A stretch of DNA of 29,432 nucleotides from Scybalenecus merdavium. Its GTDB lineage: Bacteria > Bacillota > Clostridia > Oscillospirales > Acutalibacteraceae. The DNA lies in assembly GCA_018714405.1 (NCBI GenBank), contig DVNM01000007.1:1-29432 (forward strand), read 5' to 3'. Numbering within the stretch: position 1 is the stretch's first letter; every line of letters begins with the position of its first letter. Below the pieces are notes generated by a model, which was not told where the DNA came from, made no database searches, and worked only from the letters and a program-made list of their open reading frames with translations. The position numbers and the translations under genes are program-made. Of the stretch, positions 1 to 8,200 are shown piece by piece.

Positions 1-851
1 ACACCGCCGGCATTGACAACGGCCGGCACGCCGGCGTAAATGCCGTGGTTGTCGTACGCGCCGTCCAAATAAGCGCTGACTGAAAAAATGCTGTTTTCCC
101 CGGACAGGATAGCCTGCACCAGGCGCGCCAGCACCATGCCTATGCCGTAATTGGTGACGCGCTTGGCCTGAATGATCTCATAAGCCGAATTACGCACCTG
201 CACGGCAATGTCCTCCATATCCGCCATAACGGCGTCGCCGTCGCGCGACACGATGTCCTCCAGCGGTTTGACGGAAACCATGGCGTTTGACCACGGCACG
301 AACTCTGAATCACCGTGCTCGCCGATCACATAAGCGTGGATATTTTTTGGATTCACAGCAAAATAGGCGCCCATAAGGAACTTTAGCCTTGCACTGTCCA
401 GCGAAGTGCCGCTGCCGATCACGCGCCCCGGGTCAAAGCCGGAAAGTTTCCAGGTGACATACGTCATGACATCGACCGGATTTGTGGCCACCAGGAAAAT
501 ACCGGAAAAACCGCCTTTCACGACCGGTTCCACAACGGAGCGGAACACCTTGACATTGTCCTGCAGCAGTTCGCGGCGCGTCTGGCTGGCATCCTTCTGC
601 GGCGCACCGGCTGTGATGACCACGATGTCTGCATCGCAGCAGTCCTCATAATTGCCGGATTCGATTTTCATGACACCCGGCGCAAAAGGCAGGCCGTGGT
701 TCAAGTCGGCCGCCTCGCCCGCCGCACGTTTTTTGTCAATATCCACCAGCAGCAGTTCGTCGCAGATGCGCTGGTTCAAAATCGCATAGGCACAGCTCAT
801 GCCGACCATGCCCACACCAATGATCGCAACTTTCTTTACATCGTCACGCAT
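1..851 (-). CDS. ldh: L-lactate dehydrogenase (partial, C-terminus beyond window)
   Basis: The reverse strand encodes about 283 residues from ATG at 849-851 and runs off the left edge, so roughly the last 30 residues of a usual ~315-residue enzyme are missing. It reduces pyruvate to L-lactate with NADH in the cytoplasm, regenerating NAD+ during fermentation. Visible landmarks are the Rossmann glycine motif G12-V-G-M-V-G17, an NAD-ribose aspartate D37 (LLLVDID), the active-site-loop arginines in QTRRELL (92-93), D152/R155 in GTSLDSAR, and the catalytic histidine H179 in IGEHGDSE. The GEHGDSE motif and substrate-loop QTRRE favour lactate over malate dehydrogenase. An AGGGGTGA ribosome binding site precedes the ATG. 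It is separated from the upstream genes by a terminator, so it is probably transcribed on its own. No clear Rex palindrome was recognised in the short leader. Confidence 0.95.
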   Translation of the reverse strand, partial: MRDDVKKVAIIGVGMVGMSCAYAILNQRICDELLLVDIDKKRAAGEAADLNHGLPFAPGVMKIESGNYEDCCDADIVVITAGAPQKDASQTRRELLQDNVKVFRSVVEPVVKGGFSGIFLVATNPVDVMTYVTWKLSGFDPGRVIGSGTSLDSARLKFLMGAYFAVNPKNIHAYVIGEHGDSEFVPWSNAMVSVKPLEDIVSRDGDAVMADMEDIAVQVRNSAYEIIQAKRVTNYGIGMVLARLVQAILSGENSIFSVSAYLDGAYDNHGIYAGVPAVVNAGG

Positions 852-935
852 AAAATCACCCCTGCTTAGTATAAGACAAAACGGTGAAATTATCCTTTAG
901 CAAATATTTTAAATTAAAAAATTCCAAGTGCAAAA

Positions 936-966
936 AGCCGCCCGGCATGTCCCACGCCGGGCGGCT
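936..966 (-). terminator. Intrinsic terminator after the alaS-HIT-PRTase-lipoprotein run
   Basis: An 11-bp perfect stem (AGCCGCCCGGC at 936-946 with its complement at 956-966) with a 9-nt loop is followed on the minus strand by a run of five T. It lies 20 bases past the lipoprotein stop and upstream of ldh, so it insulates ldh from the preceding genes. Confidence 0.85.
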
Positions 967-986
967 GAAATACAAAACATTATAAA

Positions 987-1862
987 TCAATCTGCACAAT
1001 AGGCCACATACGCCACAGCGCCGCTGTCGCCATTAATATAGCAGGTAAAGGCGGGCGCAGAGGCTGCATTGTCGGCAACAACACAAACGCACCAGCAGTA
1101 TGGCGATGCATTTCGATAAGACCAGGACCTATCCTGCCGGCCAAAAGTGAGATCCGGCTTATACATCAGCACGGTAGCGTTCAGAGTGGTGAACGTATAG
1201 CCACCCCGGACAGAAGCATACGTTTCTTTCTGAATTTCTGCCCGTGCCGTCTGCTGTGCCTGTTCAGCGCTGACAATGCCGGACGGCGTATTTTCTTCAT
1301 CCACATACCCGTTGTAATCTTCTGCCACAGTTCCTTCGCCGGTCTGCGTGTCCAGCACACGCCAAAAAGCATTCTGCGTGCCCAACACACGCAAAAGCAT
1401 TTTGTTTTCTTCCAGATAGACCGGTATGGACGGCGAATCGTAAACGAGTGAAAAAGCAGAAGAGTCGTAATTGCCGTTTGCATCAATGACCAAACGGTAC
1501 AGATCGCCGCTGCTATGCAGATAAAGCGCATTGCCGATATAGGCACACGGCGTCAGCGCAGCGCCAAACTGTAAAACAGCGGTTTTGCTGCCGCTTTTTT
1601 CCAGATAAAGCGTATTGCCCTGTGCAGAAAAAGACGCGTCATCCGCTGTGCACTGCCAATTGAGAAAATCCGAAGCGCTGCAGGCAAACGGTACAAACGT
1701 TTCGGGCAGCGCAAGCGTTTCCAGCTGTGCCGGCCCGGAAACAGCCGACGCTGCACCCGTGCCGGCAGAATTTGTGCACGCTGCGCACAACACCGCCAAA
1801 ACAGACGACAGCAAAACAGCCAGAAACTTTTTCGTTTTCCAAAAAATGTTTTGCACAAGCAC
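987..1862 (-). CDS. Lipoprotein of unknown function with a possible PepSY-like C-terminal region
   Basis: A 291-residue secreted lipoprotein. It has a basic N-terminus (KTKK), a hydrophobic segment and a lipobox LCAAC with the lipidated cysteine at C29, then a Thr/Ser/Ala-rich linker. The body is not a family I recognise. The last ~95 residues contain a helix-like stretch (AEQAQQTARAEIQKE) followed by strands ending in CYINGDSGAVAY, which resembles the 'helix then V-D-x-x-T-G' tail of PepSY-type modules; this is only a resemblance. The start is GTG at 1860-1862, with no convincing Shine-Dalgarno sequence, so the exact start is uncertain. It lies 8 bases after the phosphoribosyltransferase and is the last gene before the terminator, suggesting it is co-transcribed with alaS. 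Expected location is the outer face of the membrane. Confidence 0.8.
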   Translation of the reverse strand: MLVQNIFWKTKKFLAVLLSSVLAVLCAACTNSAGTGAASAVSGPAQLETLALPETFVPFACSASDFLNWQCTADDASFSAQGNTLYLEKSGSKTAVLQFGAALTPCAYIGNALYLHSSGDLYRLVIDANGNYDSSAFSLVYDSPSIPVYLEENKMLLRVLGTQNAFWRVLDTQTGEGTVAEDYNGYVDEENTPSGIVSAEQAQQTARAEIQKETYASVRGGYTFTTLNATVLMYKPDLTFGRQDRSWSYRNASPYCWCVCVVADNAASAPAFTCYINGDSGAVAYVAYCAD

Positions 1863-1870
1863 TATGTAGA

Positions 1871-2413
1871 TCAGTGGAAAAACAGAGGAAGCTTTTCCAG
1901 GTAAATAATATCGTCGCGCTCAGCCGCATCGCCCTCTGCCAGCACAGTCGCCTTGGCCACGATCTCGCCGCCGAAATCCTTGACCAGTTCAACCGTAGCC
2001 TCCATGCTCTCGCCGGTAGAGACCACATCGTCCAGCACAAGAACCTTTTTGCCGCGCAGCAGGTCACCGTCCTCATGGCCAAGGTAGATCGTCTGTTCCT
2101 TCTGCGTTGTGATGGAACGGACACAAGCCTTTTCAGGGCGGTCCATATAGACCTTTATGCTCTTGCGGGCCACGATATATTTTTTACCGCTTTTGCGGCT
2201 CATTTCATACGCAAGCGGAATGCTTTTTGCCTCGGGCGTAACGATGTAGTCAAACGCCGGGCACTTTTCCAGCAGCGCATCTGCGCAGTGCTCGCACAGT
2301 TCCACGTCGCCAAACAGGATAAACGCCGCTATGCTCATATGCTCATTGACCGGAAAAAGCTTCAGCTGCCGCTCCAGACCGGCCACATGCAAAGTATAAT
2401 ATTCGTCTGCCAT
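1871..2413 (-). CDS. Type I phosphoribosyltransferase family protein (adenine/orotate PRTase-like)
   Basis: A 180-residue protein with the type I phosphoribosyltransferase PRPP-binding loop VLVLDDVVSTGES at residues 124-136: two aspartates then S-T-G. An upstream segment TPEAKSIPLAYEMSR (59-73) and IVARKS (80-85) fit the dimer and pyrophosphate-binding regions of adenine or orotate phosphoribosyltransferases. The family transfers the ribose 5-phosphate of PRPP to a nucleobase in salvage or de novo nucleotide synthesis. The base used here cannot be read from the sequence; an adenine-type enzyme is my best guess, and the protein may instead be one of the many uncharacterised PRTases. Its ATG shares one base with the TAA of the HIT gene (TAATG), so the two are translationally coupled. 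Confidence 0.85.
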   Translation of the reverse strand: MADEYYTLHVAGLERQLKLFPVNEHMSIAAFILFGDVELCEHCADALLEKCPAFDYIVTPEAKSIPLAYEMSRKSGKKYIVARKSIKVYMDRPEKACVRSITTQKEQTIYLGHEDGDLLRGKKVLVLDDVVSTGESMEATVELVKDFGGEIVAKATVLAEGDAAERDDIIYLEKLPLFFH

Positions 2414-2745
2414 TAAAGCATACCTTCTTTCATTTTTACACCGCCGAGAATGTGAAAATGCAGGTGCTGCACGGTCTGGCCGGCATCCTCCCCGCAGTTT
2501 GCGATCACGCGGTAAGAATCGATCCCCTGCGAAGCCGCGATTTTCGGGATCATCTCAAAAATGTGGGCAACACAGCCGCTGTTTTCCGGCGTCACTTCAT
2601 TCATGCTGGCCACATGCACCTTGGGCACGACCAGAACGTGCACCGGCGCCTGCGGGTTCAGATCTTTGAAAGCCAGACACTGTTCATCCTCATACACCTT
2701 GGTGGACGGGATATTGCCCGCAATGATCTCACAAAAAACACACAT
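2413..2745 (-). CDS. HIT family nucleotide-binding hydrolase (HINT-like)
   Basis: A 110-residue protein of full HIT length. The signature H94-L-H96-F-H98-I is at the C-terminal end (QHLHFHIL), with the middle histidine as expected nucleophile. An N-terminal CVFCEI pair of cysteines (C2, C5) is typical of the zinc-containing HIT subgroup. HINT-type proteins hydrolyse nucleoside phosphoramidates and, notably, aminoacyl-adenylates such as those formed by tRNA synthetases. Its position directly downstream of alaS is suggestive but may simply reflect a housekeeping cluster. The strong AAGGAGG ribosome binding site overlaps the alaS stop codon (TAAGGAGG), and only 12 bases separate the genes. The stop overlaps the start of the next gene by one base. 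Cytoplasmic. Confidence 0.93.
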   Translation of the reverse strand: MCVFCEIIAGNIPSTKVYEDEQCLAFKDLNPQAPVHVLVVPKVHVASMNEVTPENSGCVAHIFEMIPKIAASQGIDSYRVIANCGEDAGQTVQHLHFHILGGVKMKEGML

Positions 2746-2757
2746 ACGGCTGCCTCC

Positions 2758-5385
2758 TTACTGCATCATAGACTGGACGATGGCAAGCACTTCGCCAAGC
2801 GCTTCATCCAGTTTGGAAATATCTTTGGCGCCGGCCATTGCGCTGTCGGGACGGCCGCCGCCGCCACCGCCGGCCAGTTTGGCAACTTCACGCACAAGGT
2901 CGCCGGCCTTTACGCCGCAGGCGATCGCCTGCTTGCCGCAGACAGCCACGATATTGGCCTTGTCGCCGTTGACAGAACCGATCACGCCAACAGCATTGTC
3001 GCCCTTGGCTTTGATCTCGTCGCCCATCGTACGCAGGGCATCCGGCGCAGTACCATCCAGACGTGCAATGTACACATCCAGATCACCGACCTTTTGCGCG
3101 CTGGCAAACACATCGCTGCTCTTCAAATGGGTCAGCTCTTCTGTAAGCGCTGCGATCTTTCTGTCTTTCGCCCTGTTTTCGGCCACAAGCGCCTGCGCCT
3201 TGGCGAGCAGCTCATCCGGACCGCTGGCTTTGACGGCCGCACAGACATCCTGCAGCATTTCCAGACGCGAGACCATATAGAACAACAGGTTCGTGCCGGT
3301 CACGGCCGTAATGCGGCGAACGCCGGCTGCAACCGAGCTTTCCGACACGATCTTAAACAAACCGATCTCGCCGGAATTGTGCACATGTGTACCGCCGCAG
3401 AGTTCCATGGAAAAGTCGCCGGCCGTGACCACGCGCACCACATCGCCGTATTTTTCGCCAAACAGCGCCATCGCGCCGCGTTTTTTTGCCTCTTCCAGCG
3501 GCATTTCACAGCTTTCCACCGGGTGTGCCTCTAAAATAAAGCGGTTTACCAGCATTTCCGTTTTGTGGATCTCTTCACCGGTCATTGCGGCAAAGTGTGT
3601 AAAGTCAAAGCGCACTTCCTTTTCATCCACAAGCTGGCCGGCCTGTTCCACATGGGTGCCGAGCACCTGGCGCAGCGCTGCCTGCAGCAAATGCGCAGCC
3701 GTGTGGTTGCGGCGAATGGCGTTACGGCGCAGCACATCGATTTTTGCCGTGACCGTATCGCCGACTGTCAGCACGCCGTCAGTTACGCTGCCCATATGCA
3801 CATAAACGCCCTGGGGGTTCTTCTGCGTATCGTCTACCGCAAACGAACCGTTCCCGCCGAGCAAAACACCCGTATCGCCGACCTGGCCGCCGGACTGTGC
3901 GTAAAACACCGTTTTGTCCAAAACGACCGTTGCACGTTCGCCTTTCCCGGCCATATCTTTCAGCGTGCCGTCCACCAAAATCGCTTTTACAGTAGCCTGC
4001 ACTTCGTTTTGCGTGTAGCCAAGGAATTCCGTCTTGTCCACATCAAAATGGAAGCTGTCGTCCTTCCAGGCGTCCTTATCGACATCCTTGCGGGCGTTGC
4101 GTGCCGTGCGCTTTTGCGCGTCGAGCAGCTCATAAAAACGCTTTTCGTCTACAGCAATGCCCTTTTCTTCCAGCACGTCCTTCGTCAGGTCAAGCGGAAA
4201 ACCGTAGGTGTCGTTCAGCTTGAACGCATCATCGCCCGAAAAGACGGAGCCGTCCATGTGCTCAATAAACTTGTTGAGCAGCTCCAGACCTGCATCGAGC
4301 GTTTTGTCAAAATTTTCTTCTTCAGAAAGGAGGACACGCGAAATCAGTTCGCGTTTTTCATCCAGATAACCGTAAGCCGTCAGATTTTCCTGAATGACCG
4401 TAGCGCTGACTTCATACAGGAAGGGGCGATTGATGCCCAGCAGGCGGCCGTGACGGCATGCACGGCGGATCAGGCGGCGCAGCACATAGCCGCGGCCGCT
4501 GTTGGACGGCACAACGCCGTCGCCGATCATAAACGTGGCGGAACGGATGTGGTCCGTGATGACACGCAGGGAAATATCTTTCTTTTTGTCCTCATGATAG
4601 CGCAGGCCGGCAATGCGGCAGATGTGCTTCATGATGTTCTGCACGGTGTCCACTTCAAAAATATTGTCCACATCCTGCATAACGCAGGCCAGGCGTTCCA
4701 GACCCATGCCCGTATCGATATTCGGGTGGGCAAGCGGCGTGTAGTTGCCGTTGCCGTCGTTGTCAAACTGTGAGAACACGTTGTTCCAAATTTCCACATA
4801 GCGGTCGCATTCGCAGCCGGGCTTGCAGTCCGGGCGGCCGCAGCCATGCTTTTCGCCGCGGTCAAAATAGATTTCAGAGCAGGGGCCGCAGGGGCCGCTG
4901 CCGTGCTCCCAGAAATTGTCTTCTTTGCCCAGACGCACGATGTGCGACGGGTCCATGCCGATTTCCTTGGCCCAAATGTCATAAGCCTCGTCATCGTCCT
5001 GGTAAATCGTAGCCCAGAGCTTGTCGACCGGCATCTCCAGCACCTTGGTGCAGAATTCCCACGCCCAGGCGATCGCCTCGTGCTTGAAATAGTCGCCAAA
5101 CGAGAAGTTGCCGAGCATTTCAAAATAGGTGCCGTGCCGGTCTGTTTTGCCGACACTTTCAATGTCGGGCGTGCGGATGCACTTCTGGCAGGTCGTAACG
5201 CGCTTTCTGGGCGGCGTGACCTCGCCTGTGAAATACTTTTTCATCGGCGCCATACCCGAATTGATCAGCAAAAGGCTGTTGTCATTATTCGGGATCAGGG
5301 AAAAGCTGGGCAGGCGCAAATGCCCCTTGCTTTCAAAAAACGAAAGGTACTTTTCCCGCAGATCATTCAGTGATGTCCATTCCAT
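2758..5385 (-). CDS. alaS: Alanine-tRNA ligase
   Basis: An 875-residue full-length alanyl-tRNA synthetase. It charges tRNA-Ala with L-alanine using ATP and edits mischarged serine and glycine. The N-terminal class II catalytic core begins in the first residues (LREKYLSFFESKGH, LINSGMAPMKKYFTG). The central editing domain carries the zinc-binding set H561-x3-H565 (NHTAAH) and C663-GGT-H667, and a C-Ala domain follows, with a glycine-rich segment (KLAGGGGGGRPD) near the end. The length matches the bacterial norm. The start ATG has AAAGGTG upstream. It is the first of four closely spaced minus-strand genes. Only about 50 bases separate its start from the ydbC terminator, too little for a T-box leader; I found no clear promoter there, so partial read-through from ackA-ydbC is possible. 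Confidence 0.98.
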   Translation of the reverse strand: MEWTSLNDLREKYLSFFESKGHLRLPSFSLIPNNDNSLLLINSGMAPMKKYFTGEVTPPRKRVTTCQKCIRTPDIESVGKTDRHGTYFEMLGNFSFGDYFKHEAIAWAWEFCTKVLEMPVDKLWATIYQDDDEAYDIWAKEIGMDPSHIVRLGKEDNFWEHGSGPCGPCSEIYFDRGEKHGCGRPDCKPGCECDRYVEIWNNVFSQFDNDGNGNYTPLAHPNIDTGMGLERLACVMQDVDNIFEVDTVQNIMKHICRIAGLRYHEDKKKDISLRVITDHIRSATFMIGDGVVPSNSGRGYVLRRLIRRACRHGRLLGINRPFLYEVSATVIQENLTAYGYLDEKRELISRVLLSEEENFDKTLDAGLELLNKFIEHMDGSVFSGDDAFKLNDTYGFPLDLTKDVLEEKGIAVDEKRFYELLDAQKRTARNARKDVDKDAWKDDSFHFDVDKTEFLGYTQNEVQATVKAILVDGTLKDMAGKGERATVVLDKTVFYAQSGGQVGDTGVLLGGNGSFAVDDTQKNPQGVYVHMGSVTDGVLTVGDTVTAKIDVLRRNAIRRNHTAAHLLQAALRQVLGTHVEQAGQLVDEKEVRFDFTHFAAMTGEEIHKTEMLVNRFILEAHPVESCEMPLEEAKKRGAMALFGEKYGDVVRVVTAGDFSMELCGGTHVHNSGEIGLFKIVSESSVAAGVRRITAVTGTNLLFYMVSRLEMLQDVCAAVKASGPDELLAKAQALVAENRAKDRKIAALTEELTHLKSSDVFASAQKVGDLDVYIARLDGTAPDALRTMGDEIKAKGDNAVGVIGSVNGDKANIVAVCGKQAIACGVKAGDLVREVAKLAGGGGGGRPDSAMAGAKDISKLDEALGEVLAIVQSMMQ

Positions 5386-5437
5386 TTTGTTTTACACCTT
5401 TCCAACCGAAACTTTAAACAAAGCGTCACAGCAAAAA

Positions 5438-5467
5438 TTTATGGGCAACGCCCGCGCTGCCCATAAA
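5438..5467 (-). terminator. Intrinsic terminator after ydbC
   Basis: A 10-bp stem pairs TTTATGGGCA (5438-5447) with TGCCCATAAA (5458-5467) around a 10-nt loop, followed on the minus strand by five T. It begins 4 bases after the ydbC stop codon and lies upstream of alaS. Confidence 0.8.
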
Positions 5468-5470
5468 ATT

Positions 5471-5686
5471 TTAGAGTTTATCCACGAGTTTCTTCAGTTC
5501 CATGATTTCCTCTTTGGTAAACGTGAGGCCTTTGCTCATTTTGGAGTGATCCGGAGACCAGTCGCGAACGTCGATCTTCGGTTCTCTGCCGTTCCAGGAA
5601 ATCATATTCACTTCTCTTGTCCAGCCTCTGGCCGTTTCGGAGATAACGCCGATGTGTTCGGTGATCTCATACTTGATTTCAGGCAT
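5471..5686 (-). CDS. ydbC: YdbC family PC4-like single-stranded nucleic-acid-binding protein
   Basis: A 71-residue protein that I recognise as the bacterial YdbC/PC4 domain: a beta-sheet of about 50 residues (EITEHIGVISETARGW, NMISWNGREPKIDVRDWSPDH) followed by a C-terminal helix (TKEEIMELKKLVDK). Family members form dimers that bind single-stranded DNA, related to the eukaryotic coactivator PC4; the cellular role in bacteria is poorly defined. The WSPDHxKMxKG segment is the most family-specific part. It has a strong AAGGAGG ribosome binding site, lies 30 bases downstream of ackA on the same strand and is followed by a terminator, so it is likely co-transcribed with ackA. Confidence 0.88.
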   Translation of the reverse strand: MPEIKYEITEHIGVISETARGWTREVNMISWNGREPKIDVRDWSPDHSKMSKGLTFTKEEIMELKKLVDKL

Positions 5687-5716
5687 TGTGAGTCCTCCTT
5701 ATTTGACTGAATTATC

Positions 5717-6940
5717 TTATTTCAGATTTTGAACGATTTCAACGGTTTCACGGGCGATCATGCGCTCCTCGTCAGTGGCAAGCACAAAGACGCGAACGGG
5801 TGAGCTGCTTTCGGTCAGCTCGGCCTCTTTGCCGTGGAACGTGTTTTTGTTGATCTCTTCATCGATCTGAATGCCCATGTAACCGAAATACGAACAGATG
5901 CGTGAACGCAGCCAGTAGCCGTTTTCACCGATACCGCCGGTGAAGACGATCGCATCTACGCCGTTCATGGCGGCAATATAGGAGCCGATGTACTTAGCGA
6001 TCTGGTAAGCCTGCATCTCGTGCGCAAGCGTTGCGCGTACATTGCCCTTGCCCTGCGCCGCAACAATGTCGCGGTCGTCCGAAGAAATGCCGGAGATCGC
6101 CTCTACACCGGAGTGTTTGTTGAGGATCGTGTCCATCTCGTCGGGTGTGAGGTTTTCCTTCTTCATCAGGAACGTTACGACACTGGGGTCTACGCCGCCG
6201 GAGCGCGTGCCCATCATAAATCCGTCAAGCGGCGTAAAGCCCATGGAGGTGTCTACCACACGGCCGTGCTCCACAGCCGTAACGGAGGAGCCGTTGCCAA
6301 GGTGGCAGGTAATAAGCTTCAGGTCCTTAAGATCGCGGCCCATGACATCGGCACAGTGCTGGCTGATAAACTTGTGCGACGTACCGTGGAAGCCGTAGCG
6401 GCGCACCGCGTATTTTTCGTAGTATTCGTAGGGCACAGCGTACATGTAAGCCTTGGGCGGCATGGTGCTGTGGAAAGCTGTGTCAAACACCATGACCTGC
6501 GGCACATCCGGCCCGACAACGGCCAGGCACGCCTCGTAGCCCTGGGCGTTGGCAACGGCGTGCAGCGGCGCAAGCGGCGCAAGGCCGCGCACATCCTGGT
6601 GCACTTTTTCAGTCACAAGCACGCTTTTTGTGTACTTGTCGCCGCCCTGCACGACACGGTGGCCGATGGCGTCGATCTCGTCAAACGAATCGATGACGCG
6701 GTTGTCGCCCTCGCTGAGCAGTTTTTTGACCTCGTAAAACGCCTCTTTATGGTCGGACACGGCCTTGTCGTACTCGACCGTCTCTTTGCCGGGGCGCTTG
6801 TAAATGATGTTTTTTGTACCGGCGACATCCGCCATGCCGATCCGTTCCACAACGCCTTTTGCAAGGACAGATTCATCGTGCATGTCCATCAGCTGGTATT
6901 TGAGCGACGAACTGCCTGCATTGATCACAAGGACTTTCAA
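5717..6940 (-). CDS. ackA: Acetate kinase
   Basis: A 407-residue acetate kinase that converts acetyl phosphate and ADP to acetate and ATP, the ATP-yielding step of acetate fermentation. The canonical N-terminus VLVINAGSSSLKYQL, the RRYGFHGTSHK segment, the CHLGNGSS phosphate motif, the MGTRSGGVDP segment and FTGGIGEN near the C-terminus are all present. I chose the TTG at 6938-6940 as start, giving (M)KVLVINAG, because the family begins here and GGAGG lies 8-9 bases upstream. A longer reading from TTG at 6955 would place the Shine-Dalgarno sequence inside the gene. No phosphotransacetylase gene is adjacent; the next gene downstream is ydbC. A putative promoter lies in the AT-rich gap shared with tmcAL. 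Confidence 0.97.
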   Translation of the reverse strand: MKVLVINAGSSSLKYQLMDMHDESVLAKGVVERIGMADVAGTKNIIYKRPGKETVEYDKAVSDHKEAFYEVKKLLSEGDNRVIDSFDEIDAIGHRVVQGGDKYTKSVLVTEKVHQDVRGLAPLAPLHAVANAQGYEACLAVVGPDVPQVMVFDTAFHSTMPPKAYMYAVPYEYYEKYAVRRYGFHGTSHKFISQHCADVMGRDLKDLKLITCHLGNGSSVTAVEHGRVVDTSMGFTPLDGFMMGTRSGGVDPSVVTFLMKKENLTPDEMDTILNKHSGVEAISGISSDDRDIVAAQGKGNVRATLAHEMQAYQIAKYIGSYIAAMNGVDAIVFTGGIGENGYWLRSRICSYFGYMGIQIDEEINKNTFHGKEAELTESSSPVRVFVLATDEERMIARETVEIVQNLK

Positions 6941-6982
6941 AATTAATACCTCCAACGATTGAAATCAACAGTTACTGGTATT

Positions 6983-7011
6983 ATAATAATATATACTTTA
7001 TTAAAAATCAA
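6983..7011 (-). promoter_or_regulatory. Putative sigma-A promoter of ackA
   Basis: On the minus strand TTGATT (7006-7011) is followed after 17 bases by TATTAT (6983-6988), with an alternative TATAAT at 6980-6985. It lies about 43 bases upstream of the ackA start in a very AT-rich 141-base divergent gap (6941-7081). A plus-strand promoter for tmcAL must also lie here, but the AT-richness prevents a firm choice. Confidence 0.4.
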
Positions 7012-7081
7012 GTTAAATATTACTAAATTATATAATTTATATTATAAAGAAAACAAATTTTGGACTTTTCGGAGGACAGAC

Positions 7082-8200
7082 ATGGCTGTTGCGATCATCT
7101 GCGAACTGAATCCCCTGCACCGCGGGCACAAATATTTATTTGACTGCGTGCACCGCCAGGCGCCGGACGCGCCGCTGATCGCCGTGATGAGCGGCAATTT
7201 TGTGCAGCGCGGCGACGCCGCCGTATTCGACAAATACACGCGCGCCAAAACAGCTGTGGAAAACGGCGCCGATCTGGTCATTGAACTGCCCACACCGTTT
7301 GCCACGCTCTCTGCCGCCGGCTTTGCCAAAAGCGGAACAGACACCATAAAAGCGACCGGCATTGCCGACACCATTGCCTTTGGCGCCGAAACACCAGATG
7401 AAAAGCAGCTGAAAAAAACGGCCGAACGCTTAAACGACCCCGCCGTGCAGGAGCAAGTCAAAGCGGCCATGAAAAGCGGCGTGACCTATGCGCGCGCCGT
7501 ACAGACCGTGACCGGCAGCTGCATTTTGGAAACGCCGAACAATGTGCTGGCTGTTGAATATCTGCGCCATTGCGGCGATATGGATACGCTGGCAATCGGG
7601 CGTATCGGCGGCGGCCATGACAGCGGCGACGAACAATACAGCGCCGGCGCCGTGCGGCACAAAATGGCACAGAAAAATGAGGATTTTGCCGCCTTGTCAC
7701 GCTGCGAGCGCGCCGTGCTGTGCAAGCTGCGCACCATGCAGACGCACGATTTTCTGCAGATCCCGGACGTGACGGAGGGGCTGGAGCACCGTTTTGCGGC
7801 CTGTGTAAAAAGCGCCCGTACGCTGGACGAGTTGATCGATTCCGTTAAATCCAAGCGCTATACGCACGCGCGTCTGCGGCGCATTGTGCTGCGCGCTTTT
7901 CTGGGCATTACACACGAAGATATAAAAGAAGTGCCGTATCTGCATATTCTGGCGTTCAACGAGCGCGGGCGGCAGGCGCTCCACGAAATGGGTCGGCGCG
8001 CCTGTCTGCCCATCATCACCAAGCACCGCGACACGCTGGATCTGCCGGAAAATGCCAGGCGTCTTTACGAAAAAGAATGTGTGTGGACCGACCTGCACGC
8101 CATGATGTACAAAACACCGCGCCCCTGCGGCCGCGAGCAGACAAGCAGCGTTATAAAAGTGACAGCAAAATGGAATAAAACAGCGGAGATTTGGCCATGA
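7082..8200 (+). CDS. tmcAL: tRNA(Met) cytidine acetate ligase
   Basis: A 372-residue protein of the TmcAL (YlbM) family. It uses acetate and ATP to N4-acetylate the wobble cytidine C34 of elongator tRNA-Met. The nucleotidyltransferase signature HRGH sits at the N-terminus (CELNPLHRGHKYL) with a following VMSGNFVQRGD segment. ETPNNVLAVEYL, RIGGGHDSG and the C-terminal PRPCGREQTSSVIKV are also family-typical. I set the start at ATG 7082, with GGAGGA 8 bases upstream and the N-terminus matching the family; a longer upstream reading is AT-rich noncoding DNA. Using acetate as direct substrate, it is functionally linked to the divergent ackA. The last dozen residues after VIKV look like an extension. 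The stop overlaps the next gene's start (ATGA). Confidence 0.93.
   Translation: MAVAIICELNPLHRGHKYLFDCVHRQAPDAPLIAVMSGNFVQRGDAAVFDKYTRAKTAVENGADLVIELPTPFATLSAAGFAKSGTDTIKATGIADTIAFGAETPDEKQLKKTAERLNDPAVQEQVKAAMKSGVTYARAVQTVTGSCILETPNNVLAVEYLRHCGDMDTLAIGRIGGGHDSGDEQYSAGAVRHKMAQKNEDFAALSRCERAVLCKLRTMQTHDFLQIPDVTEGLEHRFAACVKSARTLDELIDSVKSKRYTHARLRRIVLRAFLGITHEDIKEVPYLHILAFNERGRQALHEMGRRACLPIITKHRDTLDLPENARRLYEKECVWTDLHAMMYKTPRPCGREQTSSVIKVTAKWNKTAEIWP

Noticed and set aside
852..935. Rex operator or defined promoter for ldh
   Set aside because: TTGCTAA resembles one half of a Rex site and TATACT one -10 box, but no full palindrome or matching -35 could be found.
2452..3534. Long open frame on the plus strand opposite alaS and the HIT gene
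   Set aside because: It lies entirely antisense to strongly recognised genes and its translation is His/Arg-rich with no family motif, as expected for a complementary-strand shadow.
5386..5470. T-box riboswitch upstream of alaS
   Set aside because: Only about 50 bases lie between the ydbC terminator and alaS, the hairpin there is a simple terminator, and no T-box sequence was seen.
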